Positions 50,738-60,670 of a stretch of DNA of 64,000 bases are shown piece by piece (position 1 is the first letter of the stretch; the number at the start of each line of letters is the position of its first letter). The notes under the pieces were generated by a model, which saw only the letters and a program-made list of their open reading frames with translations, made no database searches and was not told where the DNA came from. The DNA is from Halanaerobiales bacterium (GTDB taxonomy: Bacteria; Bacillota; Halanaerobiia; Halanaerobiales; DTU029). The stretch lies in NCBI GenBank assembly GCA_025451675.1, contig JANWJZ010000077.1, positions 1-64,000 of the forward strand, given 5' to 3'. The translations under genes and the position numbers were made by a program.

Positions 50738-53459
50738 ACCCTTATTGCTGTTCTTTTTATTGCTATTTTTGGTTTTTATTTTTCTGCTTTTATCTGGAAA
50801 CCATTTTTATACAGAATGGTTATGGTTTAAAAATCTTAATTTGACAAAAACCTTTTTGACCATGTTTTTCAGTAACTATGTCCTGCGTATAATTATTGGT
50901 CTTTCATTCAGTATTTTTATTTTCATAAATTTATTCTTTACCAGAAAACCACTTCTGGATTATCTTAATCATAAAAAGAGTATCAGGGTGGAATCCCTTT
51001 TTGGCGGTGATGAGGATTTATTACTAAACTGGATTAATGCAAGAAGATTAAACTATATATATATATTAATCAGTTTAGTTTCAGGATTTCTTTTTACTTC
51101 CATAAGGTCTGATTTATGGGAAATTGTCCTGAAATATTTTAACCAGACCCCTTTTCATTTGCAGGATCCAATCTTCAGTAATGATATTACTTTTTATGTT
51201 TTTTCCCTGCCCTTTTTCCAGATTCTGAAAGGGATGGCTGTTGCCTTAGTTCTTATAACATTGATTATAGTTGCTATTATCTATCTCATTATTGCCGGTA
51301 TAAAATCCTTCAGGGATTTGCAGGGCAGGCCCAGGAGGCATCTCCTTTTCCTTTTAACATTGCTTTTGCTATTAAAAGCCTGGGATTACCGTTTACAGGC
51401 CTATGAGCTTCTCTATGCTTCGGGTGGAGTCTTTTTTGGTGCCGGTTTTACTGATATTTATGCCAAATTACCCGCTTTGAGATTCCTGATTTTTATTGTT
51501 CTATTGATTGCTGTATTTATGTTAATCAGTATCTTCAGGAAGAATAACCGGCTTATTTTCTGGGGTTTTCTGATCTGGATAGTTTCCTCTTTTCTCATTG
51601 GGACTATTTATCCGGCATTTGTGCAGAGATTTAGGGTTGCACCTAATGAGATTGCCATGGAGAGGGAGTTTATAAGGCATAATATTAATATGACCCTAAA
51701 GGGATATGGCATGGCCAATATAAGGGAAATAGATTTTGACGTAATAAATGATTTAGAATGGGAGGATCTCCTGGAAAATCAGGAAACCATTAAAAATATC
51801 AGATTATGGGATCCCAGGCCATTACAGGCTACATATAATCAATTACAGGGCCTGCGTCCCTATTATACCTTCCCGGGAGTAGATGTAGACCGTTATAAGA
51901 TTAATGGCCATTACCAGCAGGTGATGATAGCAGTCAGAGAGCTGGAACAGAGAAATTTAAATCCCCAGGCTCAGAATTGGATTAACCAGAAATTGAAGTA
52001 TACCCACGGTTACGGGGTAGTCATGAGCCCGGTAAACACCGGTACTGCTGAAGGGATGCCTGAATTTTTGATTAAAGATATTCCGCCGAAAATATTTGTT
52101 AATATTGAATTGAATAACCCGGCTATATATTTTGGAGAAATTACCGATGAAGATTATGTGATAGTGAACAATAATTCCATGGAATTTCATTATCCGCTGG
52201 GTGATGAAAATGTCTATTATAATTATACCGGTAGTGGCGGGGTTGAACTGAACAGCTTTTTCCGGAAGTTGATTTATGCCTTGCGTTACAGGGATATGAA
52301 GATTCTCTTAAGCAGTGATATAAGAAATGACAGCAGGATTATGTACTATAGAAATATCCAGCAAAGAGTCCGTAAGGTTGCTCCTTACTTAAAATATGAC
52401 CGGGATCCCTATCCGGTTATAGCCTATGGGCGCCTCTTCTGGATACAGGATGCCTATACGGTAACTGATAAGTTTCCCTATTCACAACCAGTGGCGGGTA
52501 TAGGGAATTATATCCGGAATTCCATTAAGGTTGTGATCGATGCTTATAATGGAACCATGGACTTTTATATAATAGATAAAAATGACCCCCTGGCAATGAC
52601 CTATATGAAAATCTTTCCTGATCTATATAAGGATGGAGACCTGATGCCAGAAGAATTAAGGGAACATTTACGATATCCCCAGGACTTATTTGAGATTCAG
52701 GCTCATGTTTATTGTTCTTATCACATGCAGGATCCGGTTGTATTTTATAACAGGGAGGATCTCTGGTCTATACCTGAGGAGAATTATGGCGGTAACATAA
52801 TACCAATGGAACCCTATTATGTAACCATGAAATTACCGGGGATGGCAGGGGAAGAATTTATTTTAATGCAGCCCTTAACCCCTGTTAATAAAAACAATAT
52901 GATTGCCTGGATGGCTGGTAGATCTGATGGCGAAAATTATGGAGAACTTATTGTTTATAATTTCCCTAAAGATCAATTAGTTTATGGTCCAATGCAAATA
53001 GAGTCCAGGATTGAACAGGATACGGAGATATCACAACTATTGACCCTATGGGGGCAGTTGGGTTCGAGAGTGATCAGGGGAGACCTGCTGGTTATCCCCA
53101 TTGAAAATTCCATTCTTTATATAGAACCGGTCTATTTACAGGCTGAAACCAGTGAATTACCTGAATTGAAAAGGGTTATTGTTGCCTTTCAGGACAAGAT
53201 CATCATGAGGGAGAATCTGGAAGAGGCCCTGAAGGAGCTTTTTATGCAAAGTGGCCAGGCAGGAGAAAAAAGAGTAGAGAGAGAAATCAAAGAAATTGGG
53301 GATAATATTAGTAAAATACAGGGTGATCTGGCCAGAAAGGCCCTGGAAATATTTGAAGAAGCAGAAGAGAGCATAAAGGCCGGCGATTGGGCAAAATATG
53401 GTGAAAAGTTAGATGAACTTAAAAATGTATTATTAAGAATGCTTAGTAATGATGAATAA
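50721..53459 (+). CDS. UPF0182 family large membrane protein
   Basis: 912 residues, typical. Seven hydrophobic helices fill the first third (about 7-300), with HLQDPIFSNDITFYVFSLPF and the RVAPNEIAMEREFIRHNI motif; the remaining two-thirds form a large domain, probably outside the membrane, with NWINQKLKYTHGYGVVMSPV and the GARP-like acidic C-terminal end. Role unknown across bacteria. Strong AAGGAGG before the ATG. Confidence 0.93.
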   Translation: MRKNTKPLLLFFLLLFLVFIFLLLSGNHFYTEWLWFKNLNLTKTFLTMFFSNYVLRIIIGLSFSIFIFINLFFTRKPLLDYLNHKKSIRVESLFGGDEDLLLNWINARRLNYIYILISLVSGFLFTSIRSDLWEIVLKYFNQTPFHLQDPIFSNDITFYVFSLPFFQILKGMAVALVLITLIIVAIIYLIIAGIKSFRDLQGRPRRHLLFLLTLLLLLKAWDYRLQAYELLYASGGVFFGAGFTDIYAKLPALRFLIFIVLLIAVFMLISIFRKNNRLIFWGFLIWIVSSFLIGTIYPAFVQRFRVAPNEIAMEREFIRHNINMTLKGYGMANIREIDFDVINDLEWEDLLENQETIKNIRLWDPRPLQATYNQLQGLRPYYTFPGVDVDRYKINGHYQQVMIAVRELEQRNLNPQAQNWINQKLKYTHGYGVVMSPVNTGTAEGMPEFLIKDIPPKIFVNIELNNPAIYFGEITDEDYVIVNNNSMEFHYPLGDENVYYNYTGSGGVELNSFFRKLIYALRYRDMKILLSSDIRNDSRIMYYRNIQQRVRKVAPYLKYDRDPYPVIAYGRLFWIQDAYTVTDKFPYSQPVAGIGNYIRNSIKVVIDAYNGTMDFYIIDKNDPLAMTYMKIFPDLYKDGDLMPEELREHLRYPQDLFEIQAHVYCSYHMQDPVVFYNREDLWSIPEENYGGNIIPMEPYYVTMKLPGMAGEEFILMQPLTPVNKNNMIAWMAGRSDGENYGELIVYNFPKDQLVYGPMQIESRIEQDTEISQLLTLWGQLGSRVIRGDLLVIPIENSILYIEPVYLQAETSELPELKRVIVAFQDKIIMRENLEEALKELFMQSGQAGEKRVEREIKEIGDNISKIQGDLARKALEIFEEAEESIKAGDWAKYGEKLDELKNVLLRMLSNDE

Positions 53460-53494
53460 ATGAAGAAAAAATAAAATAGTAAGGATGGTATCAA

Positions 53495-54766
53495 ATGAAG
53501 GAAGCAGGAGCATTTAAGTATTATCAAACAGATAATGAGTTAGATTTATATATATGTAAAAATCCCAAATTTAAAACAAATTTAATTCAGATGGTGATTT
53601 TGGGCCAATTGGATAAGGAAACTGCCAGCAGCAATGCCCTGATACCTTTTATCCTCTACCGGGGTAGCAAAAACTATCCCAGCAGCAGGGACTTTAAATT
53701 GGAGCTGGATGAGTTATATGGTGCTGAATTAAGTGTATCTGTCCTGAAAAGGGGAGAGATACAGCTTTTAAATTTCTCCCTGGAAATAGTCAACGAAAAA
53801 TACCTGGGAATAGATGAGGCCCTGTTGCCGAAAGGGCTGGCTTTATTAAAGGAGCTGGTGCTGAATCCGCTTTTCACTGAAGAATTTTTTCAACAGGAAA
53901 AGGATTTTATAATTAAAGAGATTAAATCAATTATCAATGATAAGTACTATTATTCATTGAATAGATGTTTTCAGGAAATGTGTGCAGAGGAACCTTTTGG
54001 TTTGTATAAATTGGGAAGAATCGAAGACCATGAGAAACTGACTAGAGAAGAGGTATACCAACAATATCAAAAAATTATCCAGAATAACCGGATATTGATT
54101 TTTGTTATTGGCGATGTAGATGAACAGAGTGTTTATGAAGAAATTAACAGCGAGTTCAATTTTAAACATCAAGCCCTTAAAGAGTATAATAATACAATTA
54201 TAAAAAAAGAGGTTGCCGAAATTAAAGAAGTGGAAGAGAGGTTAAATATAGAACAGGGAAAACTTGTCCTGGGATTCAGAACAGGGATTACCAGGAAGGA
54301 TGAGCTTTATTATCCCCTGCTGATGTATAACGGGATATTGGGTTCTTTTCCCCATTCCAAGCTATTTCAAAATGTGCGGGAAAAAGAGAGTCTGGCCTAT
54401 TATGCCAGTTCCAGTCTTGAGTCGACGAAAGGCCTTTTACTTATAACGGCAGGGATTGATTTTGCCGATTATAAGAAGACCAGGGAAATAATCCTGCAGG
54501 AAGTTGAAAAAATGAGGCAGGGGGATTTTACTGCAGAAGAATTTGATTGGACCATGAAATCCTTAATCAATTCTTTTGAAAATACTGCTGATAATAACAG
54601 GGGTTTACTGGCACATTATTTACTGGGTGTAATCAACCATAGACCGGAGCCTATCAGGGAATCGATAGAACGGCTGTCCATGGTTAAAAGAGAGGATATA
54701 ATAAGTGTTGCGGAAAATATTAAACTGGATACAATCTATTTTCTGAATAAGAGGGTGAAAAATTGA
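53495..54766 (+). CDS. M16 family peptidase-like protein, non-catalytic subunit (YmfF/YfmF type)
   Basis: 423 residues. M16 fold (GSKNYPSSRDFKLELDELYGAELSVSV, split here: the DELYGAELSV strand and RGEIQLLNFS) but the zinc motif HxxEH is absent where expected, and the N-terminal half has IPFILYRGS instead. C-terminal LLMYNGILGSFPHSKLFQNVREKESLAYY is the usual substrate-cavity motif (shown partly). Directly followed by a catalytic partner, forming the heterodimer-type pair known from Bacillus ymfF-ymfH. Database names link these to EF-P 5-aminopentanol modification; I treat that as a label only. Confidence 0.87.
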   Translation: MKEAGAFKYYQTDNELDLYICKNPKFKTNLIQMVILGQLDKETASSNALIPFILYRGSKNYPSSRDFKLELDELYGAELSVSVLKRGEIQLLNFSLEIVNEKYLGIDEALLPKGLALLKELVLNPLFTEEFFQQEKDFIIKEIKSIINDKYYYSLNRCFQEMCAEEPFGLYKLGRIEDHEKLTREEVYQQYQKIIQNNRILIFVIGDVDEQSVYEEINSEFNFKHQALKEYNNTIIKKEVAEIKEVEERLNIEQGKLVLGFRTGITRKDELYYPLLMYNGILGSFPHSKLFQNVREKESLAYYASSSLESTKGLLLITAGIDFADYKKTREIILQEVEKMRQGDFTAEEFDWTMKSLINSFENTADNNRGLLAHYLLGVINHRPEPIRESIERLSMVKREDIISVAENIKLDTIYFLNKRVKN

Positions 54767-56046
54767 TGCAGGAGATATACGATGATATTATCAAAGAAAG
54801 GCTCTATATAAAAAAACTGGATAATGGCCTTACCGTGATGCTGATGCCCAGGGCAAATTACAGCAAATATTATGGCATTTTTGCTACAGATTATGGTTCT
54901 ATTGATAATAAATTTGTCAATCCGGAAACCAATGAAGTAGTAGAGGTGCCGGATGGAATTGCCCATTTTCTGGAACACAAGCTTTTTGAAAGTGAAGAAG
55001 GGGATGTTTTCAATAAATTTGCCAGGCTGGGGGCTTCAGCCAATGCTTTTACCAATTATAATATGACAGCTTATTTATTTAATACCAGCAGCAATTTTCA
55101 GGAAGCTGTCCTTACCCTGCTGGATTTTGTACAGGATCCCTATTTTACAGATGAAAGTGTAGAAAAGGAGAAGGGAATAATCACCCAGGAAATCAGGATG
55201 TATAATGATGAGGCAGGTTATCAGGTCTATGCAAACCTCCTGGAAGCCCTTTACCAGGCACACCCTGTAAGGATAGATATAGCCGGAACTGTAGAAAGTA
55301 TAAACAGGATTACTAAAGAGGATCTTTATCTCTGCTATAATACCTTTTATAATCCGGGAAATATGGTTTTATTTTTAACCGGGGATTTTAACCCTGTAGA
55401 AATTATGGAGAAAATTGAAGAGAACCAATCTGGTAAAGATTTAAAGAATTATAGTGAAATAAAAAGGATTTATCCGGAAGAACCCGCCAGTGTCAGGGAG
55501 AAAATAGTAATCAGGAAAATGGATGTTTCTGAACCGCTTTTCAGGTTAGGTATAAAGGAAAACAGGCTGCCTGTGGAAGGCAAAGAATTACTTAAACAGG
55601 AACTGGGAACCGGACTTTTGCTGGATTTATTGGTAGGGAAAAGTTCAAAACTCTATCAAGAATTATACGAAGAGGGATTAATTGATGATTACTTCAGTTC
55701 TTATTATGTTCTTGAGAAAGGTTATGGTTATGTAATTATGGGTGGAAAAAGTAGGGATCCGGAGCTGCTTTATAAAAGGTTATTGGAGGGCTTCAGGGAA
55801 GGTAGCAAGGAAATAAAGGAGGAGGATTTCAGGCGGGTTTATAAGAAAGTACTGGGTGAGTATGTACAGACCTTTAATTCCTTTGAAGCAGTAGCTACAG
55901 AGTTTATATCCTATTATTTTAAAGAAATAAGTTTCTTTGCTATACCTGAAATTATTAAGGAGATAAATATTGAATATCTCTCTAAGAGATATGAGGAATT
56001 GTTTAATGAAGAAAATTATGTCCGTTCAATTATAGAAGTAAGCTAA
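54766..56046 (+). CDS. M16 family zinc peptidase, catalytic subunit (YmfH/YfmH type)
   Basis: 426 residues. Inverted zinc motif HFLEHKLFE (HxxEH) near residue 68, with the distal Glu in EKGIITQEIRMY near 145. Two M16 domains. ATG 54766 overlaps the last base of the preceding gene; GAGGGTG lies eight bases upstream. The inactive-active pair is likely to fold as one proteolytic unit in the cytoplasm. Substrate unknown. Confidence 0.9.
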   Translation: MQEIYDDIIKERLYIKKLDNGLTVMLMPRANYSKYYGIFATDYGSIDNKFVNPETNEVVEVPDGIAHFLEHKLFESEEGDVFNKFARLGASANAFTNYNMTAYLFNTSSNFQEAVLTLLDFVQDPYFTDESVEKEKGIITQEIRMYNDEAGYQVYANLLEALYQAHPVRIDIAGTVESINRITKEDLYLCYNTFYNPGNMVLFLTGDFNPVEIMEKIEENQSGKDLKNYSEIKRIYPEEPASVREKIVIRKMDVSEPLFRLGIKENRLPVEGKELLKQELGTGLLLDLLVGKSSKLYQELYEEGLIDDYFSSYYVLEKGYGYVIMGGKSRDPELLYKRLLEGFREGSKEIKEEDFRRVYKKVLGEYVQTFNSFEAVATEFISYYFKEISFFAIPEIIKEINIEYLSKRYEELFNEENYVRSIIEVS

Positions 56047-56176
56047 TCTATGGGTTTGCTAAAGGGGGTGATTATTCAACGATAGGGGAAAAGACAGGTA
56101 TGGTAAGAAACATATAGTAGGTGAATAGCTTGTAGTGTTTTACTGAATTATCAAAACGAGAAGGGAGTAATTGAGG

Positions 56177-57679
56177 ATGGAAAGACAACGTTGGGATAGT
56201 AGAGCAGCTTTTATTCTGGCGGCTATTGGTTCCGCCGCAGGATTGGGAAATGCAATCCGTTTCCCCTATGTGGCCTACTCCAATGGTGGAGGAGCCTTTT
56301 TAATTCCTTATTTTGTAGCCTTACTGACAGCAGGAATTCCCATGCTGGTCATGGAATTTGCCATTGGCCAGAAAAATCAGGCCGGTGCACCTGTTGCCCT
56401 GGGTAAACTTAATAATAAATTTGAATTTTTTGGTTGGTGGCAGGTTATCTGTGCCTTTGTCATTGTCTGTTATTATGCAGTAATCATGTCCTGGATCTGT
56501 AATTATTTAGTTGGTTCAATCAATGTAGCCTGGGGCTCTGAACCTATGAGATATTTTACAGAGGATGTTTTAAAAGTTTCAGATAGTCCAGGTAATCTAT
56601 CCGGATTCAGCCTGTCTGTCCTGGTAGGGTTAATTGTTACCTGGGTGGCAGTATATCTTATTTTACGTAAAGGAACAGAAAGTGTAGGAAAGGTAATCAG
56701 TTATACTGTTGCTGCACCTGTAGTTTTATTAATTATATTGATTATCAGGGCAGTCACTTTACCGGGAGCCATGGAAGGCTTAAACTATTTCTTAAAACCG
56801 GATTTTGTAGCTTTATTGACTCCACGGGTCTGGATTGAGGCCTATACCCAGGTTTTCTATTCTCTGAGCCTGGCCATGGCAATCATGTATGCCTATTCCA
56901 GTTATATGCCTGAAGATTCGGATATCACCAACAGTGCCTTAATAATTGTTTTTGCTGATGCCTGTGTCAGCTTCCTGGCAGGACTGGCCATTTTTGGCAC
57001 ACTGGGACATATGTCCTTGACCCAGGGTGTTCCTATTGAAGAGGTAGCTATAGGAGGTATACGTCTGTCCTTTGACGTATTTCCTGCAGCCATAAATGCC
57101 TTACCCGGTGGACAGACAGTGGTGGCTATATTTGGTTTTGTATTCTTTGCAACCTTACTGACATTGGGCATTGATTCCACTTTCTCCCTTGTAGAGGCTG
57201 TTATAACCGCTGTGGCAGATAAATGGAGAATGAATAAACACAGGACAACTGTAGGGGTAATTCTGGTTATGGCCCTGGTCAGTTTAATATATGCTACAAG
57301 GGCAGGTCTACATTGGGTTGACCTGGTCGATCATTATATAAACAGCTATGGCTTGATTATTGCCGGTATTATGGAGACAATCCTGATTGGTTGGTTCTAT
57401 AATACCGATTCACTGCGGCAATATTTTAATCCTATCTCAGAGTATAAGTTCGGTAAATGGTGGACCTATATGATCAAGATAATTCCCTTTATTTTATTTG
57501 TATTACTGGCTGGATACTTCGTAGAAGATATTCAGACACCCTATGGAGGTTATGCAAGCATCTATCAATGGCTGGGCGGTTGGGGCCTGATTATAGCCGT
57601 AGGAGTTGTTTCCTTTATAATTACTAAATTTATAGGTAAGAGAAAAAATAAAGAGATAGGCAAAGCCGTGGATTTATAA
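56177..57679 (+). CDS. Sodium-dependent NSS (SNF) family transporter
   Basis: 500 residues with about twelve membrane helices. N-terminal RAAFILAAIGSAAGLGNAIRF-type segment (unwound helix 1 with the GLGN sodium and substrate site) and GGGAFLIPYF match bacterial LeuT relatives. Imports amino acids or related solutes with sodium, which would suit a saline habitat. The companion small MetS-type subunit lies 16 bases downstream. ATG 56177 is chosen; TTG 56171 is alternative. Confidence 0.94.
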   Translation: MERQRWDSRAAFILAAIGSAAGLGNAIRFPYVAYSNGGGAFLIPYFVALLTAGIPMLVMEFAIGQKNQAGAPVALGKLNNKFEFFGWWQVICAFVIVCYYAVIMSWICNYLVGSINVAWGSEPMRYFTEDVLKVSDSPGNLSGFSLSVLVGLIVTWVAVYLILRKGTESVGKVISYTVAAPVVLLIILIIRAVTLPGAMEGLNYFLKPDFVALLTPRVWIEAYTQVFYSLSLAMAIMYAYSSYMPEDSDITNSALIIVFADACVSFLAGLAIFGTLGHMSLTQGVPIEEVAIGGIRLSFDVFPAAINALPGGQTVVAIFGFVFFATLLTLGIDSTFSLVEAVITAVADKWRMNKHRTTVGVILVMALVSLIYATRAGLHWVDLVDHYINSYGLIIAGIMETILIGWFYNTDSLRQYFNPISEYKFGKWWTYMIKIIPFILFVLLAGYFVEDIQTPYGGYASIYQWLGGWGLIIAVGVVSFIITKFIGKRKNKEIGKAVDL

Positions 57680-57695
57680 AGGGGGTCAATGACAC

Positions 57696-57809
57696 ATGGA
57701 TCTTTCTGCTATCGTGATGTTAATATTTGCTTTTGTAGTTATATTTGGTGGGCTTTATATTACAATAGGAAAAGCCATGAGTACAGAGAAAAGCAAAAAA
57801 GAGGAATAA
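57696..57809 (+). CDS. metS: MetS family NSS transporter small subunit
   Basis: 37 residues: MDLSAIVMLIFAFVVIFG followed by GLYITIGKAM and a basic tail. A single membrane helix at about 5-25. Small single-pass MetS proteins accompany NSS transporters of this type in Firmicutes (MetP/MetS). AAAGGGGG (57678-57685) precedes the ATG by about ten bases. Terminator follows. Confidence 0.8.
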   Translation: MDLSAIVMLIFAFVVIFGGLYITIGKAMSTEKSKKEE

Positions 57810-57824
57810 ATAATGGTAAAAATA

Positions 57825-57853
57825 GCCCGGACCTTTTTAGTCCGGGCCTTTTT
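57825..57853 (+). terminator. Intrinsic terminator after metS
   Basis: Stem GCCCGGAC (57825-57832) with GTCCGGGC (57840-57847) and a T-run. GC-rich and strong. Confidence 0.92.
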
Positions 57854-57923
57854 AATTATTTGTAAATTAGAAGAAAATGTGTAATAATAGAATTATCAAT
57901 AGAGAATTGGTGTGGAAAAGTAT

Positions 57924-59042
57924 ATGAGAGAGAGAGAGAAGCTGACAGAGATAATAAAGGAAAAAGCAAGAGAAATAGGTTTTGATCTGGTGGGGATAGC
58001 ATCAGCTGAACCTTTTCAACGGGCTTATTCTAATCTGCAGAAGAGAAAATTATCAGAATTTATCACTAATGATATAGATTTGCTTACTGATCCAGCCAGG
58101 CATCTGCCTTCTGTAAAGTCCATTATCGCCCTGGCCTTTTCCTATGCCAGTAAAAGAATAGATAAGGAAGAGGAGCAATTTATATCCCTCTATGCCAGGG
58201 GAAAGGATTATCATCAGGTGATGCAGGCTAAAATGCAGGAATTGATTATTTTTTTGAAATCACTATCAAAAGATATAGAGGTTAAAGCTTATTCAGATAC
58301 CGGTGCCCTATTGGATAGAGAGGTGGCCTATCAGGCAGGTTTAGGCTGGATAGGAAAGAGCAATAATCTCATAAATCCTGAGTATGGCTCTTATCTTTTT
58401 CTGGGGGAGATCTTGACAAATCTGCCGTTGATTCCAGATAAACCTATGTCATCGAGATGTGGCAATTGTCAGTTGTGTATAGAGAATTGCCCTGCTCAGG
58501 CCTTAGAATCCTATTGCCTGGATCCGGAGCGTTGTTTAAGTTATATTACCCAGAAAAAGGATATTCTATCTGAAAAGGAAAGGGAGCAGATGGGTAATCA
58601 TCTCTGGGGTTGTGATACCTGTTTGCAGGTTTGTCCCTATAATAGGGATATCCCTTATGATTTACATCCGGAATTTTACCCTGTCCTCAACGGGGATATA
58701 AAGGAAATACTGGATTTTAAAAAAGATAATCTTCCACCTGAATGGAGAGAATCGGCCCTTTTCTGGCGGGGGTTAAGGACATTAAAGAGGAATACCCTGA
58801 TTAATATGGGAAACCTGGGGAAGGAGGAATATATCCCGTTTTTAATAGATTATTTAAAAAATCCTTCTCCAGTTTTACGGGTTTATACAGTATGGGCTTT
58901 GGGAAAATTCAGCAAGGAAGGGATAAAAAACCTGCTTTACAGTCATTATTATAAGGAAAAAGATAATATGGTTAAAAAAGAGATAGAGGATGTATTTAAA
59001 ATTAATAATTGGGGGGAGATAAATGATCAAGGTAAATATTGA
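57924..59042 (+). CDS. queG: Epoxyqueuosine reductase QueG
   Basis: Last step of queuosine synthesis in tRNA, cobalamin-dependent. 372 residues. FDLVGIASAEPF, YSDTGALLDREVAYQAGLGWIGKSNNLI (shown partly: DREVAYQAGLGWIGKS) mark the cobalamin domain; two 4Fe-4S clusters come from CGNCQLCIENCPAQAL near residue 180 and CDTCLQVCPYN near 230. A C-terminal HEAT-like repeat region binds tRNA. GTG 57912 is an alternative start. Overlaps the next gene by 20 bases. Confidence 0.94.
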   Translation: MREREKLTEIIKEKAREIGFDLVGIASAEPFQRAYSNLQKRKLSEFITNDIDLLTDPARHLPSVKSIIALAFSYASKRIDKEEEQFISLYARGKDYHQVMQAKMQELIIFLKSLSKDIEVKAYSDTGALLDREVAYQAGLGWIGKSNNLINPEYGSYLFLGEILTNLPLIPDKPMSSRCGNCQLCIENCPAQALESYCLDPERCLSYITQKKDILSEKEREQMGNHLWGCDTCLQVCPYNRDIPYDLHPEFYPVLNGDIKEILDFKKDNLPPEWRESALFWRGLRTLKRNTLINMGNLGKEEYIPFLIDYLKNPSPVLRVYTVWALGKFSKEGIKNLLYSHYYKEKDNMVKKEIEDVFKINNWGEINDQGKY

Positions 59043-60669
59043 AGGAAAATATTTTACTTTTCCAAAAGGAATCAGCCTGGAAGAAATATTGGAGGAAGTA
59101 GATTTATATGACAAAAGAATTGTTGTAGCTGCTATTGTAAATAACCGTTTATCTGATCTGACAGATACAATAGAAGAAAATTCCCGGATTAGATATTTGA
59201 CCATCAATGATGAAGTAGGAAACCGTATTTATCGCCGCAGCCTATATCTGGTAATGACCAAAGCAATCCAGGAGCTTTATCCTGGCAGCAGGTTATTAAT
59301 AGAACACTCCCTGAGTAATGGGATCTATTGTGAACTGAAAAAGGACCGCCCTCTCAGCAGCAGGGACCTGGCAATGATAAAGGAAAAGATGATGGAGTAT
59401 GTCAATAGGGATGTTCCCATCAGGAAATTAGTAAAGAGTAAGAGTGAATTGATGGAAATATATAAAAAGCAGGGCTATCTGGATAAAGTGGAGATGCTTG
59501 GCTTTCTGGAAAGGGATGAATATACTGTTTATGAATTAGAAGGGAATTTTGACTACTATTTTTATAACCTGGTACCCAGGACAGGAATCCTGGATAGGTT
59601 TGACCTGCACCTCCAGATGCCCGGTTTTATCCTTCTCCATCCCAAGCGGGGCAAACCATATGAAGTACCAGAGTATGTCGAGCAGGAAAAACTGGCAGAG
59701 GCCTTCCATGAATTTGAAAGATGGGGGGAAATTATCGGAGTTGCAACAGTCAGTGATTTAAATAAAATAATAAAAAAGGGTAAATTTAAAGATCTGGTTA
59801 ATATCATGGAGGCTTTACATGAGAAAAAGATTGCCAGAATAGCGGACCAGATAGCCGAGGAAAAGGACAAAAACAAAATTATCTTGATTGCTGGCCCTTC
59901 ATCTTCCGGGAAAACAACATTTGCCCAGAGATTGTCTATTCAATTGAGGGTTAATGGTATAAATCCTGTATCCATCTCAACTGATGATTATTTTGTTGAC
60001 CGGGAGAAAACCCCAAGAGATGAAAATGGGGAATATGATTTTGAATCAATAGAAGCAATAGATCTGGAACTTCTTAATGAAGACTTACTGGCCCTTTTGC
60101 AGGGAGAAAAAGTGGAGATACCGACCTTTAATTTCCTGACCGGCAGAAGGGAATACCGTGGCAATTATATTCAGGTGGACAGGGAACATCCCATTATCAT
60201 TGAAGGTATTCATAGTTTAAATGACCGCCTGACCGAATTTATCCCTGAAAATAATAAATTCAAAATCTATATCAGTGCCTTAACCCAGATCAATATAGAC
60301 AGGCATAACCGGATTCCCACAACAGATAATAGATTACTGCGCAGAATGGTCCGTGATAATTTCTTCCGGAATAGGTCTGCAGCTTCTACCCTGGAATGGT
60401 GGCCGGCAGTAAGAAAAGGAGAAGAAATGAATATTTTCCCCTTCCAGGAGAATGCGGATGTTATGTTTAATTCCGGTATTGTATATGAACTGGCTATCCT
60501 GAAAAAATATGCGACACCATTATTGAAACAGATAACACCGGAAGATGAATATTATTATCAGGCGGAAAGGTTATTGGAATTGTTGGATTGTTTTCTGCCT
60601 ATGGATGAGGATGCAGTTCCCGGTAATTCTATATTGAGGGAATTTATCGGTGGCAGTATCTTTGATTAA
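59023..60669 (+). CDS. Nucleoside kinase with N-terminal TGS-like domain
   Basis: 548 residues. Regions: an N-terminal TGS-like domain (about 1-65), a ThrRS-SAD-like second part with HSLSNGIYCEL (about 85-180), then a uridine-kinase/PRK domain with Walker A AGPSSSGKTTFAQRLS near residue 290, STDDYFVDREKTPRD and IEGIHSLND. This three-part architecture is common in Firmicutes and has been linked to uridine or other nucleosides, but the real substrate of each is not known. ATG is placed inside queG. Confidence 0.9.
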   Translation: MIKVNIEGKYFTFPKGISLEEILEEVDLYDKRIVVAAIVNNRLSDLTDTIEENSRIRYLTINDEVGNRIYRRSLYLVMTKAIQELYPGSRLLIEHSLSNGIYCELKKDRPLSSRDLAMIKEKMMEYVNRDVPIRKLVKSKSELMEIYKKQGYLDKVEMLGFLERDEYTVYELEGNFDYYFYNLVPRTGILDRFDLHLQMPGFILLHPKRGKPYEVPEYVEQEKLAEAFHEFERWGEIIGVATVSDLNKIIKKGKFKDLVNIMEALHEKKIARIADQIAEEKDKNKIILIAGPSSSGKTTFAQRLSIQLRVNGINPVSISTDDYFVDREKTPRDENGEYDFESIEAIDLELLNEDLLALLQGEKVEIPTFNFLTGRREYRGNYIQVDREHPIIIEGIHSLNDRLTEFIPENNKFKIYISALTQINIDRHNRIPTTDNRLLRRMVRDNFFRNRSAASTLEWWPAVRKGEEMNIFPFQENADVMFNSGIVYELAILKKYATPLLKQITPEDEYYYQAERLLELLDCFLPMDEDAVPGNSILREFIGGSIFD

Positions 60670-60670
60670 A

